Source of the DNA: Yeosuana marina | GTDB lineage: Bacteria; Bacteroidota; Bacteroidia; Flavobacteriales; Flavobacteriaceae | Direction of reading: 5' to 3' | NCBI RefSeq assembly: GCF_011762485.1 | Contig: NZ_JAAKGI010000025.1 | Span: 107,228-171,227, forward strand | DNA length: 64,000 nucleotides | The notes under the pieces: model-generated | The model's input: the letters and a program-made list of their open reading frames with translations, nothing else | Told to the model about the DNA's origin: nothing | The model's database searches: none | In this document: positions 57,424-64,000 of the stretch, piece after piece | Layout: the number at the start of each line of letters is the position of its first letter | Position numbering within the stretch: position 1 is the first letter of the stretch | Made by a program: the position numbers and the translations under genes

Positions 57424-57658
57424 ATAAAATTATATTTCAAATTCAACGATTAAAAGTACATATTTTCGATGAAAAACATATTTTTTTAACATTTGTAAGT
57501 TATTTATCTATTTTTTAGTAAACATCATTGGCTCAAAATCATTTTTTATTCTAACATTTAAATCTATTTTCTTCAATTTTAATATATTTTTACATTTTTA
57601 AATACTAATTCCCTTAGTCATTCAGTTTATTAAAAAGTAATTTTTATAAGTCAATAAA

Positions 57659-58585
57659 ATGAAAACAAAAATAGTAGTCCTTTTACTTTTCTTCACTTTT
57701 AAAATATTTTCACAAGACACCAACTTTACAGCTCAAGACATTTCAGTAAACAGCTTAATTGACGGTACCCTTTTGACACCAAATAATGTAGAAAATCCAA
57801 ATTTGGTAATTATTATAGGAGGGTCGGGTCCTACCGACAGAAATGGAAATCAAAATTTTTTAAAAAATAATTCATTAAAAAAGCTTGCCGAAGATATCTC
57901 AGAGAATGGAATAGCGACTTATAGATATGACAAACGAGTTGTTAAACAGATTAAACAGGGTGCTATAGATAAAAACATTCTATTTGATGATTTTGTAACC
58001 GATGCTATTTCTGTTATAGACTATTTTAAAAACACCGGAAAATTCAATAAAATATATGTTCTTGGCCATAGTCAGGGAAGCTTAGTAGGCATGCTAGCTG
58101 CAGAAAATAAAGCTGATGGATTTATATCAATTGCCGGAGCGGGTCAGCCTATTGATCAGATAGTCATTGAACAAATTGCAAAAACATATCCGGTTTTCAC
58201 TGATGATGCAAAACGAATATTTGAAAGTTTAAGAAATGGACAAAAGACTGCCAAATATCCCCCAGAATTGGCAGCTATTTTCAACATAGAAATCCAGTCA
58301 TTCATGATGAATTGGATGCAATACAATCCGCAAGAAGAAATTAAAAAACTACAAATACCTATTTTATTAATCAATGGCACAAGCGATTTACAAGTTGAAG
58401 CTAAAGAAGCTACGCTTTTAAAAGAAGCTGCCCCAAAGGCAACTTTAAAAATAATAGATAAAATGAATCATATATTAGTTCCTATAACGGATAATGATAA
58501 TTTAGAAAACTCAAAATCATACAACGAGCCCAACAGACAATTATCGCCAGAACTAATTGAAGCTATTACAGAATTTGTAAAATAA
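57659..58585 (+). CDS. Alpha/beta hydrolase (exported)
   Basis: A 308-residue hydrolase with a signal peptide ending near FSQD. The oxyanion region is IIGGSGPTDRNGNQ, the nucleophile in LGHSQGSLVGML, the acid in INGTSDLQVEAK and the His in DKMNHILVPI. These put it in the serine aminopeptidase S33-like esterase group that includes many YqjL/BAAT-like hydrolases. The substrate is unknown. A terminator follows and the gene stands alone. Confidence 0.9.
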   Translation: MKTKIVVLLLFFTFKIFSQDTNFTAQDISVNSLIDGTLLTPNNVENPNLVIIIGGSGPTDRNGNQNFLKNNSLKKLAEDISENGIATYRYDKRVVKQIKQGAIDKNILFDDFVTDAISVIDYFKNTGKFNKIYVLGHSQGSLVGMLAAENKADGFISIAGAGQPIDQIVIEQIAKTYPVFTDDAKRIFESLRNGQKTAKYPPELAAIFNIEIQSFMMNWMQYNPQEEIKKLQIPILLINGTSDLQVEAKEATLLKEAAPKATLKIIDKMNHILVPITDNDNLENSKSYNEPNRQLSPELIEAITEFVK

Positions 58586-58592
58586 ACATCAT

Positions 58593-58623
58593 AAAAAAAG
58601 CATCCTCGAAAGGATACTTTTTT
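58593..58623 (+). terminator. Terminator after the alpha/beta hydrolase
   Basis: GCATCC-TCGAAA-GGATAC hairpin with one mismatch, framed by A7 and T6, eight bases past the stop codon. Confidence 0.7.
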
Positions 58624-58799
58624 AACTAACCAACCAAAAATATAATTACAAGTCTTAAGTTTAAAGTAACCACTCAATAAACTTTTTTTGTAACAAGTAA
58701 TCGTTATTAAAAATGCAATGACTGTGCCAAATATTTAATTCACTGGAATATTAACAATACTTTAAATATTTTGGTATTTTTAACCAAAATAAAAATTTC

Positions 58800-60110
58800 A
58801 TGGGTAATTCTCCACTTTTCACAGATGACACAGTTGTATTCGGTTTATTAATGCTCGCGCTAGGGTTCATTTTTTATACAGAATCAAGAACAACTGGGTT
58901 TTGGCCTAAATTCTACAAAATAGTTCCTGGATTATTTGTAGCCTATATGCTTCCTTCGTTGTTTACAACTGTTGGATTAATAGCTCCTACATGGAAAACA
59001 GTTAACGATGCTGGTGAGACCATAAAGCATAGTACAAATCTATATTATGTAGCCAGTAGATATTTATTGCCTGCCGCTTTAGTTTTAATGACGATAAGTA
59101 TTGATTTAAAGGCTGTCTTTAATTTAGGTTGGAAAGCTTTAATTATGTTTTTTACAGGTACTATTGGTATCATAATTGGTGGTCCTATTGCTATTCTACT
59201 AATCTCTATGATTTCTCCAGAAACCGTTGGTGGGGTTGGTCCTGATGCTGTTTGGAGAGGCTTATCTACACTTGCAGGAAGTTGGATTGGTGGAGGAGCC
59301 AACCAAACTGCTATGCTAGAAATTTATGGCTATAATCAAAAATTATATGGCGGTATGGTGTTTGTTGATATTGTCGTGGCTAATATTTGGATGGCTGTTT
59401 TATTAATAGGTATTGGAAAATCTAATCGTATCGATAAATGGCTAAATGCCGATAATTCTGCCATTGAAGCTCTAAAAGAAAAAGTATCTACTTTCAGTAA
59501 CAAAGTAAAACGTAATCCAACTTTAACCGATTTGATGATTATGACTGCTATTGCTTTTGGCACGGTGAGTTTTTCACATTACTTTGCAGGCTTCTTAGCG
59601 CCCTTTTTTGAGAGGTTGGTTGGTGAAATTGAATCTGCAACTGCCAGAAATATATTTACTTTTTTAGGCTCTGAATTCTTTTGGATGATTAGTCTTTCAA
59701 CACTAATTGCCATCTTATTATCTTTTACTAAAGCCAAAAACTATGAAGGTGCAGGTGCCAGTAAATATGGAAGTGTTTTTATTTATATTCTTGTTGCTTC
59801 CATAGGAATGAAAATGGATTTAACTCAAATTTTTGATAATGCAGGATTAATTTTTATTGGTATTGTTTGGATGACTATACACGCAGGTTTATTAGTTTTG
59901 GTCGCCAAACTCATAAAAGCTCCCTATTTCTTTTTAGCAGTTGGTAGTCAAGCTAATGTTGGTGGTGCTGCTTCAGCACCTATTGTTGCAGCTGCTTTTC
60001 ACCCGTCATTAGCTACTGTGGGAGTTCTATTAGCGGTTTGTGGGTACGCTATTGGAACAGTAGGTGCTATTTTATGTACAATTTTAATGGAACTTGCTGC
60101 CGTGAGCTAA
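58800..60110 (+). CDS. DUF819 family membrane protein
   Basis: A 436-residue protein with about 10-12 hydrophobic segments and Gly-rich membrane motifs (GSWIGGGANQTAML, VGSQANVGGAASAP, LLAVCGYAIGTVGAI). These match DUF819, a YjcL-like family of putative permeases. The duplicated look of the GGANQ and GGAAS motifs suggests two related halves. Transported solute unknown. The DUF4369 gene starts 76 bases downstream and could share its transcript. Confidence 0.88.
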   Translation: MGNSPLFTDDTVVFGLLMLALGFIFYTESRTTGFWPKFYKIVPGLFVAYMLPSLFTTVGLIAPTWKTVNDAGETIKHSTNLYYVASRYLLPAALVLMTISIDLKAVFNLGWKALIMFFTGTIGIIIGGPIAILLISMISPETVGGVGPDAVWRGLSTLAGSWIGGGANQTAMLEIYGYNQKLYGGMVFVDIVVANIWMAVLLIGIGKSNRIDKWLNADNSAIEALKEKVSTFSNKVKRNPTLTDLMIMTAIAFGTVSFSHYFAGFLAPFFERLVGEIESATARNIFTFLGSEFFWMISLSTLIAILLSFTKAKNYEGAGASKYGSVFIYILVASIGMKMDLTQIFDNAGLIFIGIVWMTIHAGLLVLVAKLIKAPYFFLAVGSQANVGGAASAPIVAAAFHPSLATVGVLLAVCGYAIGTVGAILCTILMELAAVS

Positions 60111-60186
60111 TTTTAAATATTGTATTCTCTTAATTTTTTTTAAATCTATATTTATATGATATTTGCGATTTAAAAATAATCTTTAA

Positions 60187-60888
60187 ATGAAAAAAATATC
60201 CGTTTTATTAGTATTGGTTTTAATGTTCTCATGTGGAAAGGAACAACATGATTTAACAGTTAAAGCAAGCATTAAAGGATTAAAAAAAGGAACTGTATAT
60301 CTTAAAAAAGTAAAAGATACTGCGTTAGTCACTGTTGATTCGATTGTGGTTAATGGAAATTCTGAATTTGAACTTCATAGTGATTTAGAGTCTCCAGAAG
60401 TCTTCTTTTTATATTTAGATAAAAACAGTAAAGAAAATGATCGGATTTCGTTTTTTGCAGATAAGGGAATAACTGAAATCAACACAACTTTAAAAAACTT
60501 TGTGTTTGATGCAAAAATAAACGGATCAGCTCAACAAAAAACTTGGGATGAGTATAAACTTATGATGTCTCGTTTTAATGAAAGAAATCTTGATTTGATT
60601 AAAGAAAATTTTGAAGCTCAAAAAAATGGTGACACTTCTAAAATTAAAAGTACTCAAAAAGAATCGGATAATATTTTAAAACGTAAATATTTATATACCG
60701 TAAATTTTGCGCTAAATCATAAAGATAGCGAAGTGGCGCCTTATCTGGCTCTTACCGAAATTTATAACGCTCAAGTTAAATATTTAGATACAATCAGTAA
60801 CTCTTTAACACCAAAGGTTAAAGACTCTAAATATGGTAAAGAGTTGCAATCATTCATTAAGACTATAAAAAATACAGAACAGCCTTAA
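60187..60888 (+). CDS. DUF4369 lipoprotein
   Basis: A 233-residue lipoprotein: MKKISVLLVLVLMFSCGKE gives a clear lipobox (LMFSC). Residues about 25-110 are the DUF4369 beta domain (VKASIKGLKKGTVYLKKVKD... VNGNSEFELHSDLESPEVFFLYLD) that usually precedes a thioredoxin-like domain. Here the remainder is helical and lacks CxxC, so the thioredoxin half is absent. Role unknown; probably envelope. Confidence 0.83.
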   Translation: MKKISVLLVLVLMFSCGKEQHDLTVKASIKGLKKGTVYLKKVKDTALVTVDSIVVNGNSEFELHSDLESPEVFFLYLDKNSKENDRISFFADKGITEINTTLKNFVFDAKINGSAQQKTWDEYKLMMSRFNERNLDLIKENFEAQKNGDTSKIKSTQKESDNILKRKYLYTVNFALNHKDSEVAPYLALTEIYNAQVKYLDTISNSLTPKVKDSKYGKELQSFIKTIKNTEQP

Positions 60889-60993
60889 ACAACATTATTC
60901 TCTTATATATACTTACCTAAGGTTATAGTCGTTATATTGTAAAAATGCCCATTAAAATTGGATTTATTATAACGTCTATTGTTTTATACATAT

Positions 60994-63297
60994 ATGGTAT
61001 TAAATAAACTATTAAAAAACAAGTGGTTTAAATACGCAATCAAAGGCTTATTAGCTTTAATCGTTTTAAATATATTGTTTATATCAAGTATTTATTTGGG
61101 TTTATGGGGAAAAGTACCTTCTAAAGATCAACTCAAAGATCTTAAGCAAAGTCAGGCTTCACAGGTTTTAGATGTCAATAATAATCTCATTGGTAAATAC
61201 TATATTTATGATAGACAATCCATTCCTTTTACTGATTTCCCTCAACATCTCATTGATGCATTAATCTCTACTGAAGATGCTCGTTTTTATGAACATAACG
61301 GTATTGATATTAAGAGTCTATTTCGTGTTTTTTTCAAAACTATTTTAACAGGAGACAAATCTTCTGGAGGTGGAAGTACTATTACCCTGCAATTGGCTAA
61401 AAATTTGTTCGGTAGAAAAGATTTTGGACCATTTAGTATTGTTGTAAATAAAATAAAAGAAGCTATTGTTGCCTCCAGACTTGAAGATATTTATTCAAAA
61501 GAAGACATTCTTACATTCTACCTAAACACAGTGCCGTTTCCTGATAACACATATGGTATTGAAAGCGCATCATTAAAATTCTTCAATGTTCACACAAAAC
61601 AGCTAAACATCTCTCAATCCGCAACTCTAATAGGATCATTAAAAGCAAATAACAGTTATAATCCAAGATTATTCCCAAAAAAATCGCGAGCCAGACGAGA
61701 TGTTGTTATCAAACAAATGGAAAAATATGGGTATTTAACTCCAGAGAAAGCGACAAAAAGTATAGCTAACAAACTTGTGTTAGATTATCAATATTATGCG
61801 CCTAATGAAGGTTTAGCCTCCTATTTTAGAGCAGAAATAAAAAAACAGTTAGATAGCTTACTACAACAAGACAAGTTTAAAAAACCAAACGGTGAAACGT
61901 ATAATATTTTTCAAGATGGTCTTAAAATTTACACAACATTAGACAATACCATGCAACGCTATGCTGAGCAAGCTATGCGTGACCATATGACCAAATTACA
62001 GGCCATTTATGAAAAAGCCTATGGAAAAAATGCACCCTGGCTTAAAAGCAAATCCGCCTTTATAGCCTCTAAAAGACGTTTAAAAAAATACAAAACCTTA
62101 AAATCATTAAACCTAACGGAAAAAGATATTGAAGATTCTTTAAAAATACCCCAAGAAAAAGAATTATTCTCATGGGATGGAACTGTAATAAAATCTATTT
62201 CAACTTTAGATAGTTTAGAATACTATATGAAATTTTTAAATTCTGGACTAATATCTTTAGATCCCAAATCGGGTGCTATAAGGGCTTATGTTGGCGGTAT
62301 AGACTATCATTTTTTTCAATATGACCATGTATCACAAAGCAAACGTCAAGTAGGTTCAACCTTTAAACCAATTGTTTATACAGCTGCCCTAGAAAGTGGC
62401 ATGAAGCCTTGTACCTATTTTTCAGCAAAAGCAATTACTTATACCGATTACGATGATTGGACCCCAATAAACGCCTCAGAAACCGAGGATGATGATTTGA
62501 ATTATTCTTTAGAGAAGGCATTGAGTAACTCTATAAATACCATAGCTGTAAAAGTGTTACATGAAACCGGCATTGATAATGTTATAGCACAAGCGAAAGC
62601 TATGGGTATAACTAGTCACATAGAAGAAGTTCCTTCAATAGCCCTAGGCACTTCAAACCTAAGCTTAATAGAGCTAGCTAAAGCCTACACGTCTTTTGTT
62701 AATGATAGCAGACCCTCCACTCCTGTTTTCATCACTAAAATTGAAGATAAAGAAGGTCATGTAATTGCGTCATACAATGATATAAACCCCCAACAACCAG
62801 CGGAAAAAGCTTTTAGTGATTACACAAGACAGGTTATGTTAGAGTTTTTAAAGGCAACTGTTAATGATGGCACGGCACAGCGATTAAGAAGTTCTTACGG
62901 TTTTAAAAATGATATTGCGGGAAAAACAGGCACTACTCAAGATAATAAGGATGGATGGTTTGTTGGAATTATGCCCAATTTATTAACGATAACTTGGGTA
63001 GGAAACGATAATCAGCAAATTGGATTTAGTAATACATCTATTGGTCAAGGGGCTAATTCTGCCTTACCTATTTTCGCAAACTACTTAAAAGAATTAAACA
63101 AAGACCCCAAATACAACGCCATTACCAAAGCTACATTTGAGAAACCTTCAACAGACGTTATAGATGATTTAGATTGTGAGTTAACAAAGAAAGATGGATT
63201 TTTTAAACGTCTTTTTAGCACCGATTCAAATAAAAAAACTTTTAAAAAGAAAAAGAAAAAAGGCTTTTTCTCGTGGCTTAAAGGAGATAAAGATTGA
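60994..63297 (+). CDS. Class A penicillin-binding protein (PBP1A type)
   Basis: A 767-residue bifunctional wall enzyme. An N-terminal membrane anchor (about 12-40) leads to the GT51 glycosyltransferase (ISTEDARFYEHNGID, then GGGSTITLQLAKNLFGR). The transpeptidase has SxxK in KRQVGSTFKPIVYT, SxN in LSNSINT and KTG in IAGKTGTTQDN. The tail is Lys-rich and cytoplasm-like in charge. The start is put at the ATG at 60994 rather than a TTG at 60979. A terminator separates it from the convergent tRNA. Confidence 0.95.
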   Translation: MVLNKLLKNKWFKYAIKGLLALIVLNILFISSIYLGLWGKVPSKDQLKDLKQSQASQVLDVNNNLIGKYYIYDRQSIPFTDFPQHLIDALISTEDARFYEHNGIDIKSLFRVFFKTILTGDKSSGGGSTITLQLAKNLFGRKDFGPFSIVVNKIKEAIVASRLEDIYSKEDILTFYLNTVPFPDNTYGIESASLKFFNVHTKQLNISQSATLIGSLKANNSYNPRLFPKKSRARRDVVIKQMEKYGYLTPEKATKSIANKLVLDYQYYAPNEGLASYFRAEIKKQLDSLLQQDKFKKPNGETYNIFQDGLKIYTTLDNTMQRYAEQAMRDHMTKLQAIYEKAYGKNAPWLKSKSAFIASKRRLKKYKTLKSLNLTEKDIEDSLKIPQEKELFSWDGTVIKSISTLDSLEYYMKFLNSGLISLDPKSGAIRAYVGGIDYHFFQYDHVSQSKRQVGSTFKPIVYTAALESGMKPCTYFSAKAITYTDYDDWTPINASETEDDDLNYSLEKALSNSINTIAVKVLHETGIDNVIAQAKAMGITSHIEEVPSIALGTSNLSLIELAKAYTSFVNDSRPSTPVFITKIEDKEGHVIASYNDINPQQPAEKAFSDYTRQVMLEFLKATVNDGTAQRLRSSYGFKNDIAGKTGTTQDNKDGWFVGIMPNLLTITWVGNDNQQIGFSNTSIGQGANSALPIFANYLKELNKDPKYNAITKATFEKPSTDVIDDLDCELTKKDGFFKRLFSTDSNKKTFKKKKKKGFFSWLKGDKD

Positions 63298-63358
63298 TGT
63301 TTTTAAAGTTAAACTAAACTCTTAAGTCACTAACAGATTACCAAACTATAATAAAATA

Positions 63359-63387
63359 AAAAAGTTCAGTAAAATACTGAACTTTTT
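63359..63387. terminator. Bidirectional terminator
   Basis: AAAAAGTTCAGTA/TACTGAACTTTTT, a perfect 13-base stem with a three-base loop. It lies between the convergent PBP gene and tRNA-Thr and can end both. Confidence 0.8.
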
Positions 63388-63391
63388 AAAG

Positions 63392-63465
63392 AGCCGATAG
63401 AGGGACTCGAACCCACGACCTGCTGATTACAAATCAGCTGCTCTAGCCAGCTGAGCTACATCGGC
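63392..63465 (-). tRNA. tRNA-Thr (UGU)
   Basis: A complete cloverleaf on the minus strand. The acceptor stem GCCGATG pairs with TATCGGC (one G-U), the D arm has AGCTCAGCTGGCTAGAGC, the anticodon stem GCTGA/TCAGC holds the loop TTTGTAA with anticodon TGT, and the T arm has GGGTTCGAGTCCC. The discriminator base is T and CCA is not encoded. Confidence 0.97.
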
Positions 63466-63477
63466 GTTTAACGGATG

Positions 63478-63507
63478 CAAATATAATCGCAAAAATTAAA
63501 TTTGCAA
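63478..63507 (-). promoter_or_regulatory. Promoter of tRNA-Thr
   Basis: The minus strand has TTG (63505-63507), a 19-base spacer and TATATTTG (63478-63485), ideal for the Bacteroidota primary sigma factor. The tRNA 5' end lies 12 bases past the -7 box. Confidence 0.8.
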
Positions 63508-63524
63508 CTAGTCCGTTAAAAAAT

Positions 63525-63794
63525 TTATCCTAATTTATTAATTTTTTCAATAAGCGCTCTTCCCTTATCTTCAAGTTCAGAACTAATCGCTTTAAAGTGT
63601 GCTTTTTTGTTTTCAGCAGTTTTATCATTTATCTTAGCTATTAACCCATCAAATGTTTCAATAGCTTCATCTATAATTGCTTCACTTTTTTTGGTGTCTT
63701 TATCGGTGTTTGAGTATTCCCAAACATAAACTGCTTCTATAATATCGCCTAAAACATAATTAATGTCTTTTTTTAGGTCTCGAACATTTGCCAT
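63525..63794 (-). CDS. Small helical protein of unknown function
   Basis: An 89-residue protein with no motif I recognise. It starts MANVRDLKKDINYVLGDII, is rich in Asp, Glu and Lys, and reads as helical throughout, with an amphipathic pattern (IDEAIETFDGLIAKIND). It is conserved in style among Flavobacteriaceae, so probably real. The ATG at 63794 is preferred; another lies eight codons upstream. A TAATTTTG box sits at 63816-63823. It is downstream of the queD-like gene on the same strand. Confidence 0.7.
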   Translation of the reverse strand: MANVRDLKKDINYVLGDIIEAVYVWEYSNTDKDTKKSEAIIDEAIETFDGLIAKINDKTAENKKAHFKAISSELEDKGRALIEKINKLG

Positions 63795-63815
63795 ATTTAA
63801 TAATTTTATTTCGTG

Positions 63816-63823
63816 CAAAATTA
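63816..63823 (-). promoter_or_regulatory. Possible -7 element of the small helical gene
   Basis: The minus strand reads TAATTTTG, an exact TAnnTTTG match 21 bases before the ATG at 63794. Confidence 0.4.
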
Positions 63824-63880
63824 CGCATTAACTTGCAATAGTGTATTAATTTTATCAGGAATTTGAATGCTTAAAATTAA

Positions 63881-64000
63881 TTATTGCCCAGAATAAGTTA
63901 CGAAGTTTCTTGGTGTCTCATAAAGTACGACTTCTAAATCAAATTTAGGATCTAATTTTGCTTTAATCTTATCGTAAATAACAACTACAATGTTTTCTGC
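63881..64000 (-). CDS. queD: 6-carboxytetrahydropterin synthase, C-terminal end (partial)
   Basis: Only the last 39 residues are in the window; the gene runs off the right edge. The fragment starts AENIVVVIYDKIKAKL and ends LEVVLYETPRNFVTYSGQ. The AEN...ETP...Y pattern is the C-terminus of the 6-pyruvoyl-tetrahydropterin synthase/QueD family, whose ETP Glu binds the pterin. QueD makes the carboxytetrahydropterin precursor of queuosine. A PTPS-type relative is the main alternative. Confidence 0.75.
   Translation of the reverse strand, partial: AENIVVVIYDKIKAKLDPKFDLEVVLYETPRNFVTYSGQ

Larger units (their letters stand above)
56972..57492. repeat. Tandem 296-base repeat, two copies of about 225 bases
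   Basis: Bases 56972-57196 recur at 57268-57492, shifted exactly 296 with no gap needed. From 56972 to 57127 the copies differ at one base in 156 (T at 57011, C at 57307). From 57128 on, the copies fall to about 75% identity by hand count. The conserved block holds the two small-RNA candidates. The remaining 166 bases before the next gene are AT-rich with nothing seen. Confidence 0.9.

Noticed and set aside
56972..57492. The tandem repeat as a CRISPR or satellite array
   Set aside because: There are only two long copies, 225 bases each, with no regular short spacers and no cas genes.

Overview
The window looks like a chromosomal segment of a marine-type Flavobacteriaceae (Bacteroidota). The DNA is AT-rich, start regions lack strong Shine-Dalgarno sequences, and several promoters match the Bacteroidota TTG-N19-TAnnTTTG pattern. 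Lineage markers include DUF4295 (bL38-type) next to rpmG and rpmB, a CarboxypepD_reg/TonB-type outer-membrane receptor, DUF4369 and DUF6249 proteins, TPR regulators with a LuxR-like HTH, and bshC for bacillithiol. Most of the window is ordinary housekeeping and cell-envelope DNA. No prophage, IS transposase, CRISPR array or large defence island is visible.

Layout. 1-10.2 kb, minus strand: a MORN/YwqK-repeat protein, yidC, pyrG, a small DUF3820 protein, a LysM plus periplasmic-binding-fold protein, guaA and a PLP-dependent decarboxylase. 10.3-14.7 kb, plus strand: a TPR-HTH regulator followed by a large orphan lipoprotein, with a densely patterned control region between them. 14.7-26 kb: bshC, an M14 metallopeptidase, a CarboxypepD_reg protein, a Tat-type Gfo/Idh oxidoreductase, an aldo/keto reductase, a frameshifted CPBP protease and two HGGPG alpha/beta hydrolases. 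26-33.6 kb, mostly minus: rimO, ftsY, bL38-type/rpmG/rpmB, cinA, Hpt, a FAH-family hydrolase and a DEDDh exonuclease, with one serine hydrolase inserted on the plus strand between rimO and ftsY. 33.7-43.6 kb: a secreted glutaredoxin-like protein, a 2-oxoacid dehydrogenase E2, a GT2, recR, a sodium:solute symporter, a CoA-binding protein, a TonB-type receptor and fabH. 43.8-54 kb, plus: htpG, a GT2, a YkgJ-like protein, yiaK, a MOSC protein, a B12-type radical SAM protein, an HNH protein and a DEAD-box helicase. 54-64 kb: an ECF sigma factor with a membrane partner, a divergent DUF6249 gene, a VanX-like dipeptidase, AlkB, twin small-RNA candidates, an alpha/beta hydrolase, a DUF819 membrane protein, a DUF4369 lipoprotein, a class A PBP, tRNA-Thr, a small helical protein and the 3' end of a queD-like gene.

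The most interesting signals are non-coding. (1) Two tandem minus-strand small-RNA candidates at 56.98-57.42 kb are 155/156 identical from the promoter -33 element to the terminator, while their shared flank is only about 75% identical. (2) A mirrored pair of TGTAACC-N16-CGTC promoters sits between the ECF sigma gene and DUF6249, with a similar site upstream of the TonB-type receptor. (3) Four TGTC boxes on an 11-bp phase, plus a dyad and a switchable leader hairpin, lie between the TPR-HTH regulator and its orphan lipoprotein neighbour. (4) There are two copies of a short inverted-repeat element and one GC-rich intergenic element. Functional statements are family-level inference from motifs; no database search was run.
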